Assembly (NCBI GenBank): GCA_012522615.1
Contig: JAAYKB010000202.1
Coordinates: 1 to 20,340 of the forward strand
Length of the DNA stretch: 20,340 nt
Reading direction: 5' to 3'
Origin: Clostridiales bacterium
GTDB lineage: Bacteria > Bacillota > Clostridia > Oscillospirales > Acutalibacteraceae
Shown: piece by piece, positions 1 to 7,489 of the stretch
How the letters are laid out: every line of letters begins with the position of its first letter
Numbering within the stretch: the first letter of the stretch is position 1
Position numbers and translations under genes: made by a program
The notes under the pieces: model-generated
What the model was told of the DNA's origin: nothing
The model's database searches: none
Seen by the model: the letters and a program-made list of their open reading frames with translations, nothing else

Positions 1-137
1 AATTTGCAGTAATCTTTTGCGCCGCTCAATTCGACAAGTCTCGATTCGTTTCTTCCGAAGGTTTTATTGGTAGGGCTGTGAAAAAGCATGCCGACACCAA
101 TACCGCCGATTCCTACAATCTTATTAAACCTTTTCAT
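1..137 (-). CDS. PfkB-family sugar kinase, N-terminal fragment (cut by left window edge)
   Basis: Only the first 45 residues are inside the window; the gene continues past the left edge. The protein begins MKRFNKIVGIGGIGVGMLFH, the beta-strand plus Gly-rich start typical of PfkB/ribokinase-family carbohydrate kinases. The start is an ATG preceded by GGGGAG at about 7 nt. It overlaps the stop of the upstream deaminase-like gene by 4 nt (ATGA), so the two are probably translationally coupled. By context it would phosphorylate a sugar in the same amino-sugar route as the preceding deacetylase and deaminase. The substrate cannot be told, and the C-terminal catalytic Asp and anion-hole motif are not visible. 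The family call rests on a short stretch, so it is only fairly likely. Confidence 0.6.
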   Translation of the reverse strand, partial: MKRFNKIVGIGGIGVGMLFHSPTNKTFGRNESRLVELSGAKDYCK

Positions 138-1030
138 GCGTTAACTCCCCGGAATTTCCAATCAGGATTTTCGGAAAAAGGATGTCTCGCAGTTTCTACT
201 GTCGCAGTAATTAAGGCGTCGGGATGCTCCTGCAGCAATGTCATGGGATATTCAGGCGTCACATCAGAAAATAAAGCGATGCGTAATGCCGTCTGCTTCC
301 ATGCCCCGGTTGCAGAGTAAACCCGTATTTTTTTTGCTTTCATGCATTCTTTAACGCCCAGGGTAATTGACTTGGGAGGCACAAACTGCCAGGCCGCTCC
401 GAAATTTCTTTGTGATAGGGCAATGACTGTATCCGGGTTATTCTCCAGTATATGCGCGGTAGAATTTCGAATATCGTCGATTGTAACGTGGCTGTAAGGA
501 TTGCGTATTGCTTGGTTAAATGCGATATGCCCATCCTGTCCCCAACCACCCAGAGTATAGTCGATCTCGGTATTGGCGATCATATCCGATATCTCTTTCA
601 GATTATACGGGGTGAGAAAATGTCTGTTTTCAACTGGAACCTGTAATTCGCTGTCTATGCAGTTATAGAAATTGCGTTCCATAAATGTTCTGAAATTGGA
701 GGGATCGTCTTTATGCAAAAGCTTTCCTTCCCAGTCAAGGTTTTCATCCATATGAAAGACCACGACATTCTTTAAGGATACCCTTTCCGAGTTGACCATT
801 ATTTCAAATGGTTTATACCACTCCGTCGGACCGCAGGGAACGATTGCTTTGAAAGTGCGACCTTCTGCATTGGCAAGCTTAATTTCGTCAATAAAATCAC
901 GAGCCATAATCTCACCAAGGGCTTTTGCGTCGGGCACTATTCTCAACGGTACTTTTCTTTCCGGATGCGTCATCAACTGGTCATACGGTATCGAACACCA
1001 TTTGTAAATGTCTTTAATATCCAACATCAT
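134..1030 (-). CDS. Glucosamine-6-phosphate deaminase-like protein (NagB/6PGL fold)
   Basis: A 298-residue protein of the NagB/6-phosphogluconolactonase isomerase fold. Family motifs appear in order: a phosphate-loop-like VPCGPTEWY (residues 64-72), FHMDEN (92-97, matching the MDEY segment with the catalytic Asp), and GGWGQDGHIAFNQA (161-174), which keeps the Asp and His of the NagB active site. It is longer than typical NagB (about 240-265 residues) and divergent elsewhere, so the true substrate may be another amino-sugar phosphate. The open frame extends to a GTG at 1036, but that codon overlaps the AAGGAG ribosome site. The ATG at 1030, five nt downstream of AAGGAG, is the better start, and the ATG at 1027 is also possible. 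It lies between a PIG-L deacetylase (54-nt gap) and a PfkB kinase (4-nt overlap), which supports a role in amino-sugar catabolism. Confidence 0.8.
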   Translation of the reverse strand: MMLDIKDIYKWCSIPYDQLMTHPERKVPLRIVPDAKALGEIMARDFIDEIKLANAEGRTFKAIVPCGPTEWYKPFEIMVNSERVSLKNVVVFHMDENLDWEGKLLHKDDPSNFRTFMERNFYNCIDSELQVPVENRHFLTPYNLKEISDMIANTEIDYTLGGWGQDGHIAFNQAIRNPYSHVTIDDIRNSTAHILENNPDTVIALSQRNFGAAWQFVPPKSITLGVKECMKAKKIRVYSATGAWKQTALRIALFSDVTPEYPMTLLQEHPDALITATVETARHPFSENPDWKFRGVNA

Positions 1031-1084
1031 ATCCACTCCTTAATGTTCTTTAATGCCAATAAGCTTCGCGCTTGATTCTGTCAA

Positions 1085-1945
1085 TTATTTATTAGAGTTC
1101 AATATTTCATTAATGCCGTGAACGTACGGATGATAATCCAGTTTCGGACGCGGGTTAAAATCAATATATAATTCTATATAGCCCGTTCCGGTGAATCGCT
1201 CTTCTCTCGTCTGAAACAGGTCCTCAATAATCAGGTCCTGTGACTGATACTCTCGTATGGCATTACGCACTTTATCCTCCACGGTTTTGGGACAGACAAT
1301 GGCCCGGTTGGCACGGAGCAATCGTTTACCATTTGATACAAGCATATCATGAGGGGAAAAATCAGACCAGACAGAGTACTGAAGCATATTTTTCACCTTC
1401 TGGCCCTCCCCGATATCACTGACAATCGGGTCTCCCGCTTGTATGACTTCAAATGCCGCCATATTGAATACTGCGGTATGGTCGGTATGCTCGCGATAAT
1501 CGTTCGGCATCAAAAGTCTTGTTATTTTGTTCTTTCTGATAAACTCTATAATTTTTGGGAAGCTACCTAACTCGCCGTTGGGAAGGTGGTAACCCATATA
1601 TTGTGTTGTGCTGAAATCGGGGTATTCAAAACGAAAAATATTCTTTTCCGGGATATCGAACGATGTCAGCGCCGCTAAGTTTTCCTTTTCTCGTATCCGA
1701 ACAATCGAATCCTTTTCATCCGGGTTTTTATAGCCGCAGTCTCCCTGGCAAAAAACCACAACATAAACTTCCGCACCCTCGTCCATCGCCGCCGCCATAG
1801 CATAACCCGCGCCTATGAGAGCGTCGTCGTCATGAGGGCTGAACACGGCTATCCTCTCGTTTCCCTGTTCCCAATCGGGGAAAAGCAGGTTAATATTCTC
1901 GGAAAATGTTTCCGTCCTTAAGTTTACATATATATTTTTACTCAT
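1085..1945 (-). CDS. PIG-L/LmbE family N-deacetylase
   Basis: A 286-residue cytoplasmic protein of the PIG-L family of zinc-dependent de-N-acetylases, which act on GlcNAc-containing small molecules. The metal-site motif is present as SPHDDDALIGAG (residues 36-47), a variant of the usual HPDDE. The second His motif is seen in NDYREHTDHTAVF (148-160). No signal peptide is present. The ATG start has a weak AAAGG about 11 nt upstream. It is the first gene of a minus-strand operon whose next genes are a glucosamine-6-phosphate-deaminase-like protein and a PfkB kinase. The inferred role is removing the acetyl group from a GlcNAc-type sugar before phosphorylation or deamination. The substrate is not shown by the sequence. 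Confidence 0.85.
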   Translation of the reverse strand: MSKNIYVNLRTETFSENINLLFPDWEQGNERIAVFSPHDDDALIGAGYAMAAAMDEGAEVYVVVFCQGDCGYKNPDEKDSIVRIREKENLAALTSFDIPEKNIFRFEYPDFSTTQYMGYHLPNGELGSFPKIIEFIRKNKITRLLMPNDYREHTDHTAVFNMAAFEVIQAGDPIVSDIGEGQKVKNMLQYSVWSDFSPHDMLVSNGKRLLRANRAIVCPKTVEDKVRNAIREYQSQDLIIEDLFQTREERFTGTGYIELYIDFNPRPKLDYHPYVHGINEILNSNK

Positions 1946-2070
1946 TATTAATCATTGCCTTTCAGCGGGATTGTAAGACTTTCAGACGCCGATTTATATA
2001 AACTATAAGCCGGTCTTCATTATAATTATAATTTATAGCTGTTTTATATGTTAATGGCTTATTTTTTTGT

Positions 2071-2085
2071 AATAGTGGCGCTATT
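2071..2085. promoter_or_regulatory. Candidate operator palindrome AATAG-N5-CTATT
   Basis: The sequence AATAGTGGCGCTATT is a perfect inverted repeat with 5-bp arms and a 5-bp spacer. It lies about 126 bp upstream of the PIG-L start. Similar AATAG/CTATT palindromes with 0- to 3-bp spacers occur upstream of the other three left-side transcription units. The arms are short and AT-rich, so chance is possible. Confidence 0.3.
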
Positions 2086-2132
2086 CTATCAAATACTGCT
2101 CTGTAAAATAACAATGAACCCCAAAACTTTGC

Positions 2133-2405
2133 ATGATATATTGCTGCTTGTCTTGTTATGGTGGCAATTATTTGAATAGAATTCGCGGCTGTGATGAAGA
2201 GAATCAAAAGCTTAACAGAATTACGCCTTACGTATGGACCGTAGTCAATGTTATACGGGATTATATTATAGGAGTTAAGGATATCAAGGAGATTCCGAAT
2301 CTGCGGGCAGACTTAAAACGAATGGAATTTGATTATGTAAGATTATGCAGGCCGGATACGATAGGTATGTTGCGGCGAAATAAAATGTTACAATTATCCG
2401 ATTAG
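2133..2405 (+). pseudogene. Unrecognised short ORF, possible 3' remnant of a plus-strand gene
   Basis: This is an open frame of 90 residues. The last ~70 residues look protein-like (VVNVIRDYIIGVKDIKEIPN followed by a charged helix and an LCRPDTIGMLRRN segment), while the first ~18 are Cys/Tyr-rich and unconvincing. No good ribosome binding site precedes the ATG. The stop codon lies only 4 nt before a 15-bp hairpin (2410-2457), as expected for the end of a real gene. I do not recognise the family. The best reading is the tail of a decayed gene in an AT-rich gap of about 550 bp (1946-2501). It could also be an intact small protein or a chance ORF. Confidence 0.3.
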
Positions 2406-2409
2406 GCAA

Positions 2410-2457
2410 AGAAACAATACCAACATCGATAAATTAATCTTGGTTGGTATTGTTTCT
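2410..2457. terminator. Hairpin, possible terminator
   Basis: A perfect 15-bp inverted repeat: 2410-2424 (AGAAACAATACCAAC) pairs with 2443-2457 across an 18-nt loop. It sits between the end of the short plus-strand ORF (2405) and the end of the minus-strand glycosidase-like gene (2502). On the minus strand the 3' arm ends TTTCTTT, a modest U-rich tail. The plus-strand tail is less U-rich. The loop is long and the stem GC-poor, so strength is uncertain. Confidence 0.5.
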
Positions 2458-2501
2458 ATTATGATGCTTTTTAAAGGCCGAATCGGTATCTGGTATTTGT
2501 T

Positions 2502-3794
2502 TTATATAAAAAGCTCAATATTTCCGAGGACTGTTCTGACAAGAACTGCCGGGTATTCACAATACCCTTTTGGGCCGGCAGGGTGAACCGATTGGTTTTG
2601 CAGCATATGATAACGCTCAAACCAATAGCCGCCATGCATCAGTCCCATCCTGCAAACCAGCTTCACGGCCTGCCGAACCCTGTCATAGTCACCCACGGCA
2701 AGGCATGCATTCATCTCAATAAACCAGACGCGTCCCATAGCCGAGATATCATAAATAGGACCGTTTGTTTTAAAGGATACCGGTCTTCCAAGCTCCCAGT
2801 CCCGATAAGCATACGGTTTTGTTACTATCTGCGTAGGCATATCACCCCACCAGAAGTTTTTTTCATTTTTCAGCGCCGGCCATAAATCACGAATTTGTAT
2901 GTCGTCGGCGAGACCATAAGCGATAGCCGCCCAATCGATATCTGTAAGTCCGTGAAAATCAACTGCACCGTGTTCAGGGTGTATATATTCTGCAAAATGA
3001 CCGTTTGTCCAGAAATAGCGCCGGAACGTTTTGGCTAATGAGTCGGCCTGTTCTTTCCAAAAATCAGCCTTTTGAGATTCGTTGAGCGCCGAAAGCATGA
3101 TCCTCATATCATTGAAGGCTTTAAAGCAATAGCACTGGGTGATACCGTCCCATTCTTTGCGGGGCGGAAGCTCTATATAAAAGCCGGCGCCGCCGAAGAA
3201 GCCCTGTGAGCTCTTTTGGGAGAGTATATACTTGCCGGCTCTTTCAATAGAGGGCATCTTTTCTTTAAGCCAGTCTGTATCTTTTGTTTTATTGAATAAT
3301 TCCGCAGCGGTTAAAATATAACAGACAGAGGCAAGCAAGCCCAACGGATTCTCATAGACCCAATGCTTAAAAAGACCAATCCATTTGCTTGTGGGATAAT
3401 GATTATTGCCCTTTGGTGTATATTCAAAAACATCATCGGGATACCGGAAGCCGCTTGTGAATGTTACCCTGTCTTCGGGAGAACGCAAATCCTCCTCTTT
3501 CCATATAGCAAATGGTATATTTCCGTCATCACGCTGGGAGGCCTCAACGAAATCAAAATACCCTTTTACGGATTGCTCCATGTCCATAAGCAGGTATGCG
3601 CCGGCTATTTGCCAGGAATCCAATCCTGGCCATGTATATTCGATGCCGAATGCCCCTCCGTCCGCAGTTACGGAGAAATGTCCGGGATATGCCTTGCTTC
3701 TGTGTGCAGGCAGTAAGTTTTTAGTGATTGCTGCCCGCACTCCTTCCCGAATTTCTTTATCTTTTATTTTGTCTATCATGCTTAAATCGAACAT
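2502..3794 (-). CDS. (alpha/alpha)6-barrel glycosidase-like protein
   Basis: A 430-residue protein without signal peptide, rich in Trp/Tyr/Phe and in alternating helical segments, as in six-hairpin (alpha/alpha)6 glycosidases such as GH63/GH78/GH15-type catalytic domains. Indicative segments are EYTWPGLDSWQIAGAYLLMD (residues 53-72), an SQRDDGNIPF segment where an acidic pair meets the substrate side in related folds, DFHGLTDIDWAAIAYGL, and RDWELGRP. I cannot assign a numbered family or a catalytic pair with confidence. The ATG start is well supported by GGAGG six nt upstream. It is transcribed alone, with a sigma-A-like promoter at 3827-3855. With the neighbouring glycosidase-like and amino-sugar genes it probably trims imported oligosaccharides in the cytoplasm. 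Confidence 0.65.
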   Translation of the reverse strand: MFDLSMIDKIKDKEIREGVRAAITKNLLPAHRSKAYPGHFSVTADGGAFGIEYTWPGLDSWQIAGAYLLMDMEQSVKGYFDFVEASQRDDGNIPFAIWKEEDLRSPEDRVTFTSGFRYPDDVFEYTPKGNNHYPTSKWIGLFKHWVYENPLGLLASVCYILTAAELFNKTKDTDWLKEKMPSIERAGKYILSQKSSQGFFGGAGFYIELPPRKEWDGITQCYCFKAFNDMRIMLSALNESQKADFWKEQADSLAKTFRRYFWTNGHFAEYIHPEHGAVDFHGLTDIDWAAIAYGLADDIQIRDLWPALKNEKNFWWGDMPTQIVTKPYAYRDWELGRPVSFKTNGPIYDISAMGRVWFIEMNACLAVGDYDRVRQAVKLVCRMGLMHGGYWFERYHMLQNQSVHPAGPKGYCEYPAVLVRTVLGNIELFI

Positions 3795-3826
3795 GGCTAT
3801 CCTCCGGAATACACTTTTTTGTTTTC

Positions 3827-3855
3827 AATATAAACCAATCAACCCTCTGTATCAA
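3827..3855 (-). promoter_or_regulatory. Sigma-A-like promoter for the (alpha/alpha)6-barrel gene
   Basis: On the minus strand TTGATA (3850-3855) and TATATT (3827-3832) are separated by 17 bp, close to the sigma-A consensus. It lies 33 bp upstream of the ATG at 3794. The -35 box abuts and slightly overlaps the palindrome AATAGCTATT at 3854-3863, which could place a regulator over the promoter. Confidence 0.5.
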
Positions 3856-3863
3856 TAGCTATT
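3854..3863. promoter_or_regulatory. Candidate operator palindrome AATAGCTATT
   Basis: A perfect 10-bp palindrome at the -35 box of the promoter for the gene ending at 2502. It is part of AGCACAAAATAGCTA (minus strand, 3870-3856), which recurs as AGCACAAAATATAGCTA at 4246-4262 in the same orientation relative to the next downstream gene. Confidence 0.35.
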
Positions 3864-3957
3864 TTGTGCTAAATTGTGGGTTTAATCATATAAAAACCAG
3901 TTGAATAGGTGAAAAGTAAATGGAGAAACCGCTTTTTCATCCGCCGAGACATGTCAT

Positions 3958-4179
3958 GTGGTGCTTGAAACATGCGAAGAATTGGGGCTTAAGGTGATTG
4001 CTTTTGGTCATCATATGTTTGGTATGGGCAAACTATATTGATAAATTATCCGACTCTCCCTTTGTAAAAAGCGCTACCGAAAACATGATGTTCGGCGAGT
4101 TTGAATCAGAGAACAACGAGGACATATCTACATAATGTCGCGTGATTTTGAGAAGCCGTATAAGGGAGGCGTTACTTAA
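3958..4179 (+). pseudogene. Decayed, internally deleted relative of the TIM-barrel glycosidase-like gene
   Basis: Two fragments match the intact gene at 6185-7423. The first (3958-4041) reads VVLETCEELGLKVIAFGHHM, matching ALEICDELGLKVIVQDTDLF (residues 58-77), and stops at TGA 4039-4041. The second, in another frame from 4040, reads KSATENMMFGEFESENNED, matching SSAPEGLEFGEFESEYGD (323-340). After a further frameshift at about 4129 it continues YIMSRDFEKPYKGGVT, matching RYVMITNRSFDSAFSGDV. Roughly 230 residues, including the WDEP motif, are missing between the fragments. Codon-level divergence from the intact gene indicates an old paralog or a diverged transferred copy, not a recent duplication. 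The surrounding 3795-4358 gap otherwise holds only the promoter and palindromes. Confidence 0.75.
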
Positions 4180-4254
4180 AAGAAAAAAGGATGTAAAAGT
4201 AAATAAGTTCAGTGATTCAAAAATGGCTAAATAATCTGTCCCCGAAGCACAAAA

Positions 4255-4267
4255 TATAGCTACTATT
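4255..4267. promoter_or_regulatory. Candidate operator palindrome TATAG-CTA-CTATT
   Basis: A near-perfect inverted repeat with a 3-bp spacer, about 90 bp upstream of the ADP-ribosylglycohydrolase-like gene. It lies within AGCACAAAATATAGCTACTA (4246-4265), which resembles the minus-strand element at 3856-3870. The run ATAGCTACTATTA also matches ATAGCAACTATTA at 6009-6021 at 12 of 13 positions. Confidence 0.35.
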
Positions 4268-4358
4268 AAATAGAAAATAACAATTATAAATATCTCAATT
4301 ATACATTATTATTAAACCACATTATTTGTATATCAACTGAAAGAAAAGAGAGATATTT

Positions 4359-5909
4359 ATGCAAATGAAATTGCCCGTGTATAAGGATAAGGTGAGGGCC
4401 TGCTTCCTTGGAAAAAACATCGGAGGCACACTCGGAATGCCGTTTGAATGCAGACGTGGTCTGTTTGATGTGAGTTATTATACACATGATATTAACGGTG
4501 AACCGCTGCCAAATGATGATCTGGATTTACAGCTTGTATGGCTTAATGCGGTTGAACGTTTCGGCAGGGGAGTTAATGCACAGGCTTTAGGTGAGTATTG
4601 GCTTTCGTATATAACTCCGAGCTGGTGTGAGTATGGAGCGGCTAAAAATAATATGAGAATGGGACTTAACCCGCCGCTTTCAGGTTATATAAACAATCTT
4701 AATCGTGATAGCTGCGGAGCGTTTATTCGTTCGGAATTATGGGCATGCCTTGCACCGGGGCATCCCGAAATCGCGGTAAAATATGCCTATGAGGATGCCA
4801 TAGTTGATCACAGCTATGAAGGTGTTTATGCCGAGATATTTACCGCTGCGATTCAGAGCTCTGCCTTTGTTGAAGGGGATCGGGATAAGCTTATTGAAAT
4901 CGGACTGTCGTATATTCCCGAAGACAGCGGTGTTTATAGGGCTGTAAGGCATGTTGTCGATGCATACAAATCGGGCAAGGATTGGAAAAAGGTCAGGGAG
5001 GAAATACTTGCTGATTTTCCTTCCACATTCGGGTTGATGTGCCCAGATGACGGCAACGGTAATACCGAGGTGAGCATACCCGAAACCAGAATCGGCTACG
5101 ATACTCCTTGCAATATTGCATTAATGGTTTTGGGCTTGGTTTATGGCGAAGGCGATTTCGGCAATAGCATCTGCATAGCGGCGAGCTGCGGCGAAGATGC
5201 AGACTGTACAGCGGCAACGCTCGGAGCCCTTTTGGGAATTATCGGAGGAACGGATTCAATTGATAAGAAGTGGGCTGACCCAATAGGAGACAAAATCGCG
5301 ACGATCTCCATTAACATGGGCGATCATGATTGCGATATACCAAAAACAGTAACCGAACTGACAGACCGCATCATTGCATTGGTGCCTTCGTTTTTAGGGC
5401 ATAAATACTATAAGTGGGATGACAATAGCGGAGAATTATCGCTGTTGCTTTTGGACAATGACAATTTGATGAACAGGGACAGAAGAAGAGGGCCGTTTGA
5501 CAAGTGGAATTTTCTCGAAAAATTAAAAATGCAGCCGTTTGGGCAGGTCTATGACAGCCCCATATTTACAGCGTCTTTGCTTTGCTCAGACGCACCATAC
5601 ATAAGCGCAGACGGCGAAATTGAATATACTCTCAAGCTTGAAAACAAATTCTTGTCCCAGCAATTCTTAAGCCTACGCTGGTTTTTGCCGGAAGAGTTTG
5701 AAGCGGTTCCCGCACAGTATTCATCCATATCGCTGGAGCAGTATCACGGAAATGTAGGAAAAGCGGAATGCAGATTTAAAATTAAAGCGCCTCAGGTATT
5801 GAGGGAGCCAAAATACGATCTGGTTCTTGAGATTAGTGCCAATGCACGGCACACAAAACTTTATATTCCCGTAACTCTTTTAAACATGAAAAAACCCGAA
5901 TACGATTAA
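4359..5909 (+). CDS. ADP-ribosylglycohydrolase-fold protein with C-terminal beta domain
   Basis: A 516-residue cytoplasmic protein. Residues ~7-340 have the all-helical ADP-ribosylglycohydrolase (DraG/ARH) fold. The N-terminal KVRACFLGKNIGGTLGMPFE (11-30) and the acidic NDDLDLQ (52-58, in place of the usual TDDT) are present, and so is the late metal motif CGEDADCTAATLGALLG (277-293), so both halves of a dimetal site appear kept. Residues ~400-516 look like a beta-sandwich extension. DraG-fold enzymes remove ADP-ribose from proteins or cleave related N- or O-glycosidic bonds. Among sugar-degradation genes this one may act on a nucleoside or glycoside and not on a protein. The ATG start follows a GAGAG site. 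A strong terminator follows directly, so it is probably monocistronic. Confidence 0.8.
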   Translation: MQMKLPVYKDKVRACFLGKNIGGTLGMPFECRRGLFDVSYYTHDINGEPLPNDDLDLQLVWLNAVERFGRGVNAQALGEYWLSYITPSWCEYGAAKNNMRMGLNPPLSGYINNLNRDSCGAFIRSELWACLAPGHPEIAVKYAYEDAIVDHSYEGVYAEIFTAAIQSSAFVEGDRDKLIEIGLSYIPEDSGVYRAVRHVVDAYKSGKDWKKVREEILADFPSTFGLMCPDDGNGNTEVSIPETRIGYDTPCNIALMVLGLVYGEGDFGNSICIAASCGEDADCTAATLGALLGIIGGTDSIDKKWADPIGDKIATISINMGDHDCDIPKTVTELTDRIIALVPSFLGHKYYKWDDNSGELSLLLLDNDNLMNRDRRRGPFDKWNFLEKLKMQPFGQVYDSPIFTASLLCSDAPYISADGEIEYTLKLENKFLSQQFLSLRWFLPEEFEAVPAQYSSISLEQYHGNVGKAECRFKIKAPQVLREPKYDLVLEISANARHTKLYIPVTLLNMKKPEYD

Positions 5910-5911
5910 TT

Positions 5912-5950
5912 AAAAAGGCTGCCTCATATACTAATGAGACAGCCTTTTTT
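5912..5950 (+). terminator. Rho-independent terminator of the ADP-ribosylglycohydrolase-like gene
   Basis: A 16-bp stem with one mismatch (5912-5927 pairs with 5934-5949) and a 6-nt loop, ending in six T residues (5945-5950). It begins 3 nt after the stop codon at 5909. The left arm starts with five A residues, so it could also act on the opposite strand. Confidence 0.9.
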
Positions 5951-6007
5951 AAAAAACAAAAATAGACTTCGTGTCTGATATGAGTTTTAAGCAATACAGA
6001 CATAACA

Positions 6008-6020
6008 AATAGCAACTATT
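6008..6020. promoter_or_regulatory. Candidate operator palindrome AATAG-CAA-CTATT
   Basis: A perfect inverted repeat with 5-bp arms and a 3-bp spacer, 165 bp upstream of the TIM-barrel gene. It is nearly identical to the element at 4255-4267, including its flanking A residue. Confidence 0.35.
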
Positions 6021-6041
6021 AGCCAAAAAAAGCTCCCTTAT

Positions 6042-6164
6042 ATGACTACTGCTTTTACTGTATCATATAATCGAATCAAATTTGGTGAACATCATCCCAG
6101 CGTTGCAAAGGCAGTATATACCAGTCTGTTTGACATAGTCGGCAGTTTCGTCCGCCATGAATAA
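6042..6164 (+). CDS. Small ORF of 40 residues, function unknown
   Basis: The frame starts ATGACTACTGC and ends TAA at 6162-6164, 20 nt before the next gene. The product contains IKFGEHHPSVAKAVYTSLFD and ends SFVRHE, which reads more like real protein than chance sequence. No clear ribosome binding site precedes the ATG. It may be the tail of a deleted gene or a small leader peptide for the gene at 6185. I recognise no family. The rest of 5951-6184 holds the palindrome at 6008-6020 and no further gene. Confidence 0.3.
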   Translation: MTTAFTVSYNRIKFGEHHPSVAKAVYTSLFDIVGSFVRHE

Positions 6165-6184
6165 AATAAAAAGAGGGATACATT

Positions 6185-7423
6185 ATGAAAAATGCAAGCA
6201 AATCAAAAAACGGAATCGGTGAATTTATCATTTCAACCTTTCATGGGGTGCCCGCGAAAGACAACGGGCATTTCCACCAATTGCTCACGGCAACCAAAGA
6301 AGCCAATATTACGCATATCGAAACGGTATTTGGGTCAAGGGAAACGACATTACTGGCCCTTGAAATATGCGATGAACTCGGTCTTAAGGTGATTGTACAG
6401 GATACTGACTTATTCGGAGGAATACAGAACATCCGAATTGCCAATACGACCGAGGAATCGGCAAAGCAGGCTGTTGAACTGTACGGTTCCCATCCCTCGT
6501 TGGCCGGATACTATATCTGGGACGAACCGTTTATGGAGCATCTTCCCAATGCAAAGCATGATCTTGATTTAATGACTCGCCTTGACGGTGATAACCGCAT
6601 CATGCTGGTCACGTCACAACAGGGCACGAGTGCTTCATACAAATGGCAGGATGGCTCGTTTAAAGAGTATTTTGACAGCTATTTAAAAATCGTCGATCCT
6701 CCGATTCTTTCCTCGGATATTTATTATTTCATGAATATTGAAAGCGGCCAGGAATTGAAGGATCTTATATTCTGGAACGACATCAGCTATATCAGAAAAA
6801 AATCCCTCGAACTGAACAGACCATATTGGTATTACGTACAGCTCGTGGGTTTTGATGCCAACGGCAGTCCGACGGACGGCCCGGATTATATGACGGCGGA
6901 CAAGGTCAGGCAGTCGGTCTATACGCTTTTGACCTACGGATTTAAAGCGATTTCGTATTATTTTGCGATGAGAGGTCTGTTTGACGAATGCGGCCAAAAC
7001 AAAACCTTTTTGTTTGACGGGGTTAAGCAGATAAACGCTGAAGCGCTGACGTTAGGAAAAACACTCGTCCATTTAACCTCTACGCTTGTTTACCATACAG
7101 GATATGTTTACAGCGATTTCAATGACTCAATTGATGACTCAAGCATCATCAGTTCCGCTCCGGAGGGGCTGGAATTCGGTGAATTTGAGTCGGAATACGG
7201 CGACCGATATGTCATGATTACTAATCGCAGCTTTGATTCGGCCTTCAGCGGAGATGTCTGTCTAAAGGGCAGGTATAATATCTATAAAGTGAACAAAGCA
7301 ACCGGGCTAACGGAATTGGTATCCAATAATGCGGACAGGATTTTCTTGGATTTGATAGCCGGAAACGGAGAGTTGTTTGTTTTCACAGGGCCTGATGAAA
7401 AGCCGCCTCATGAGTTTGCATAA
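6185..7423 (+). CDS. TIM-barrel glycosidase-like protein, family not recognised
   Basis: A 412-residue protein without signal peptide. Residues ~10-300 show a beta/alpha-barrel pattern: ANITHIETVFGS (40-51), LGLKVIVQDTDL (65-76), SLAGYYIWDEPF (105-116), NRPYWYYVQLVGF (211-223) and GFKAISYYFAMRG (252-264). The YYIWDEP segment at the end of a strand resembles the acid/base position (Glu114) of clan-A-like glycosidases. Residues ~320-405 form a beta-rich C-terminal domain (FGEFESEYGDRYVMITNRS), as in many bacterial GH enzymes. The ATG start is supported by AGAGGG upstream. A decayed relative lies at 3958-4179, showing that this family has been duplicated or exchanged here. Substrate and enzymatic activity are inferred only from fold. 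Confidence 0.55.
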   Translation: MKNASKSKNGIGEFIISTFHGVPAKDNGHFHQLLTATKEANITHIETVFGSRETTLLALEICDELGLKVIVQDTDLFGGIQNIRIANTTEESAKQAVELYGSHPSLAGYYIWDEPFMEHLPNAKHDLDLMTRLDGDNRIMLVTSQQGTSASYKWQDGSFKEYFDSYLKIVDPPILSSDIYYFMNIESGQELKDLIFWNDISYIRKKSLELNRPYWYYVQLVGFDANGSPTDGPDYMTADKVRQSVYTLLTYGFKAISYYFAMRGLFDECGQNKTFLFDGVKQINAEALTLGKTLVHLTSTLVYHTGYVYSDFNDSIDDSSIISSAPEGLEFGEFESEYGDRYVMITNRSFDSAFSGDVCLKGRYNIYKVNKATGLTELVSNNADRIFLDLIAGNGELFVFTGPDEKPPHEFA

Positions 7424-7489
7424 CACAACTGACAGGGGATGGATATCCCTTGGGGAAATAGAAATCATCCTTGTAGATAAATATTTTCC

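Noticed and set aside
1031..1036. GTG at 1036 as start of the deaminase-like gene
   Set aside because: The GTG is part of the AAGGAGTG ribosome site; ATG 1030 has correct spacing.
1962..2207. An 81-codon minus-strand frame upstream of the PIG-L gene
   Set aside because: AT-rich, no ribosome site, no protein-like pattern, and overlaps the candidate operator.
3406..3858. A 150-codon plus-strand frame opposite the (alpha/alpha)6-barrel gene
   Set aside because: Shadow frame that also runs across the opposite gene's promoter; no supporting signal.
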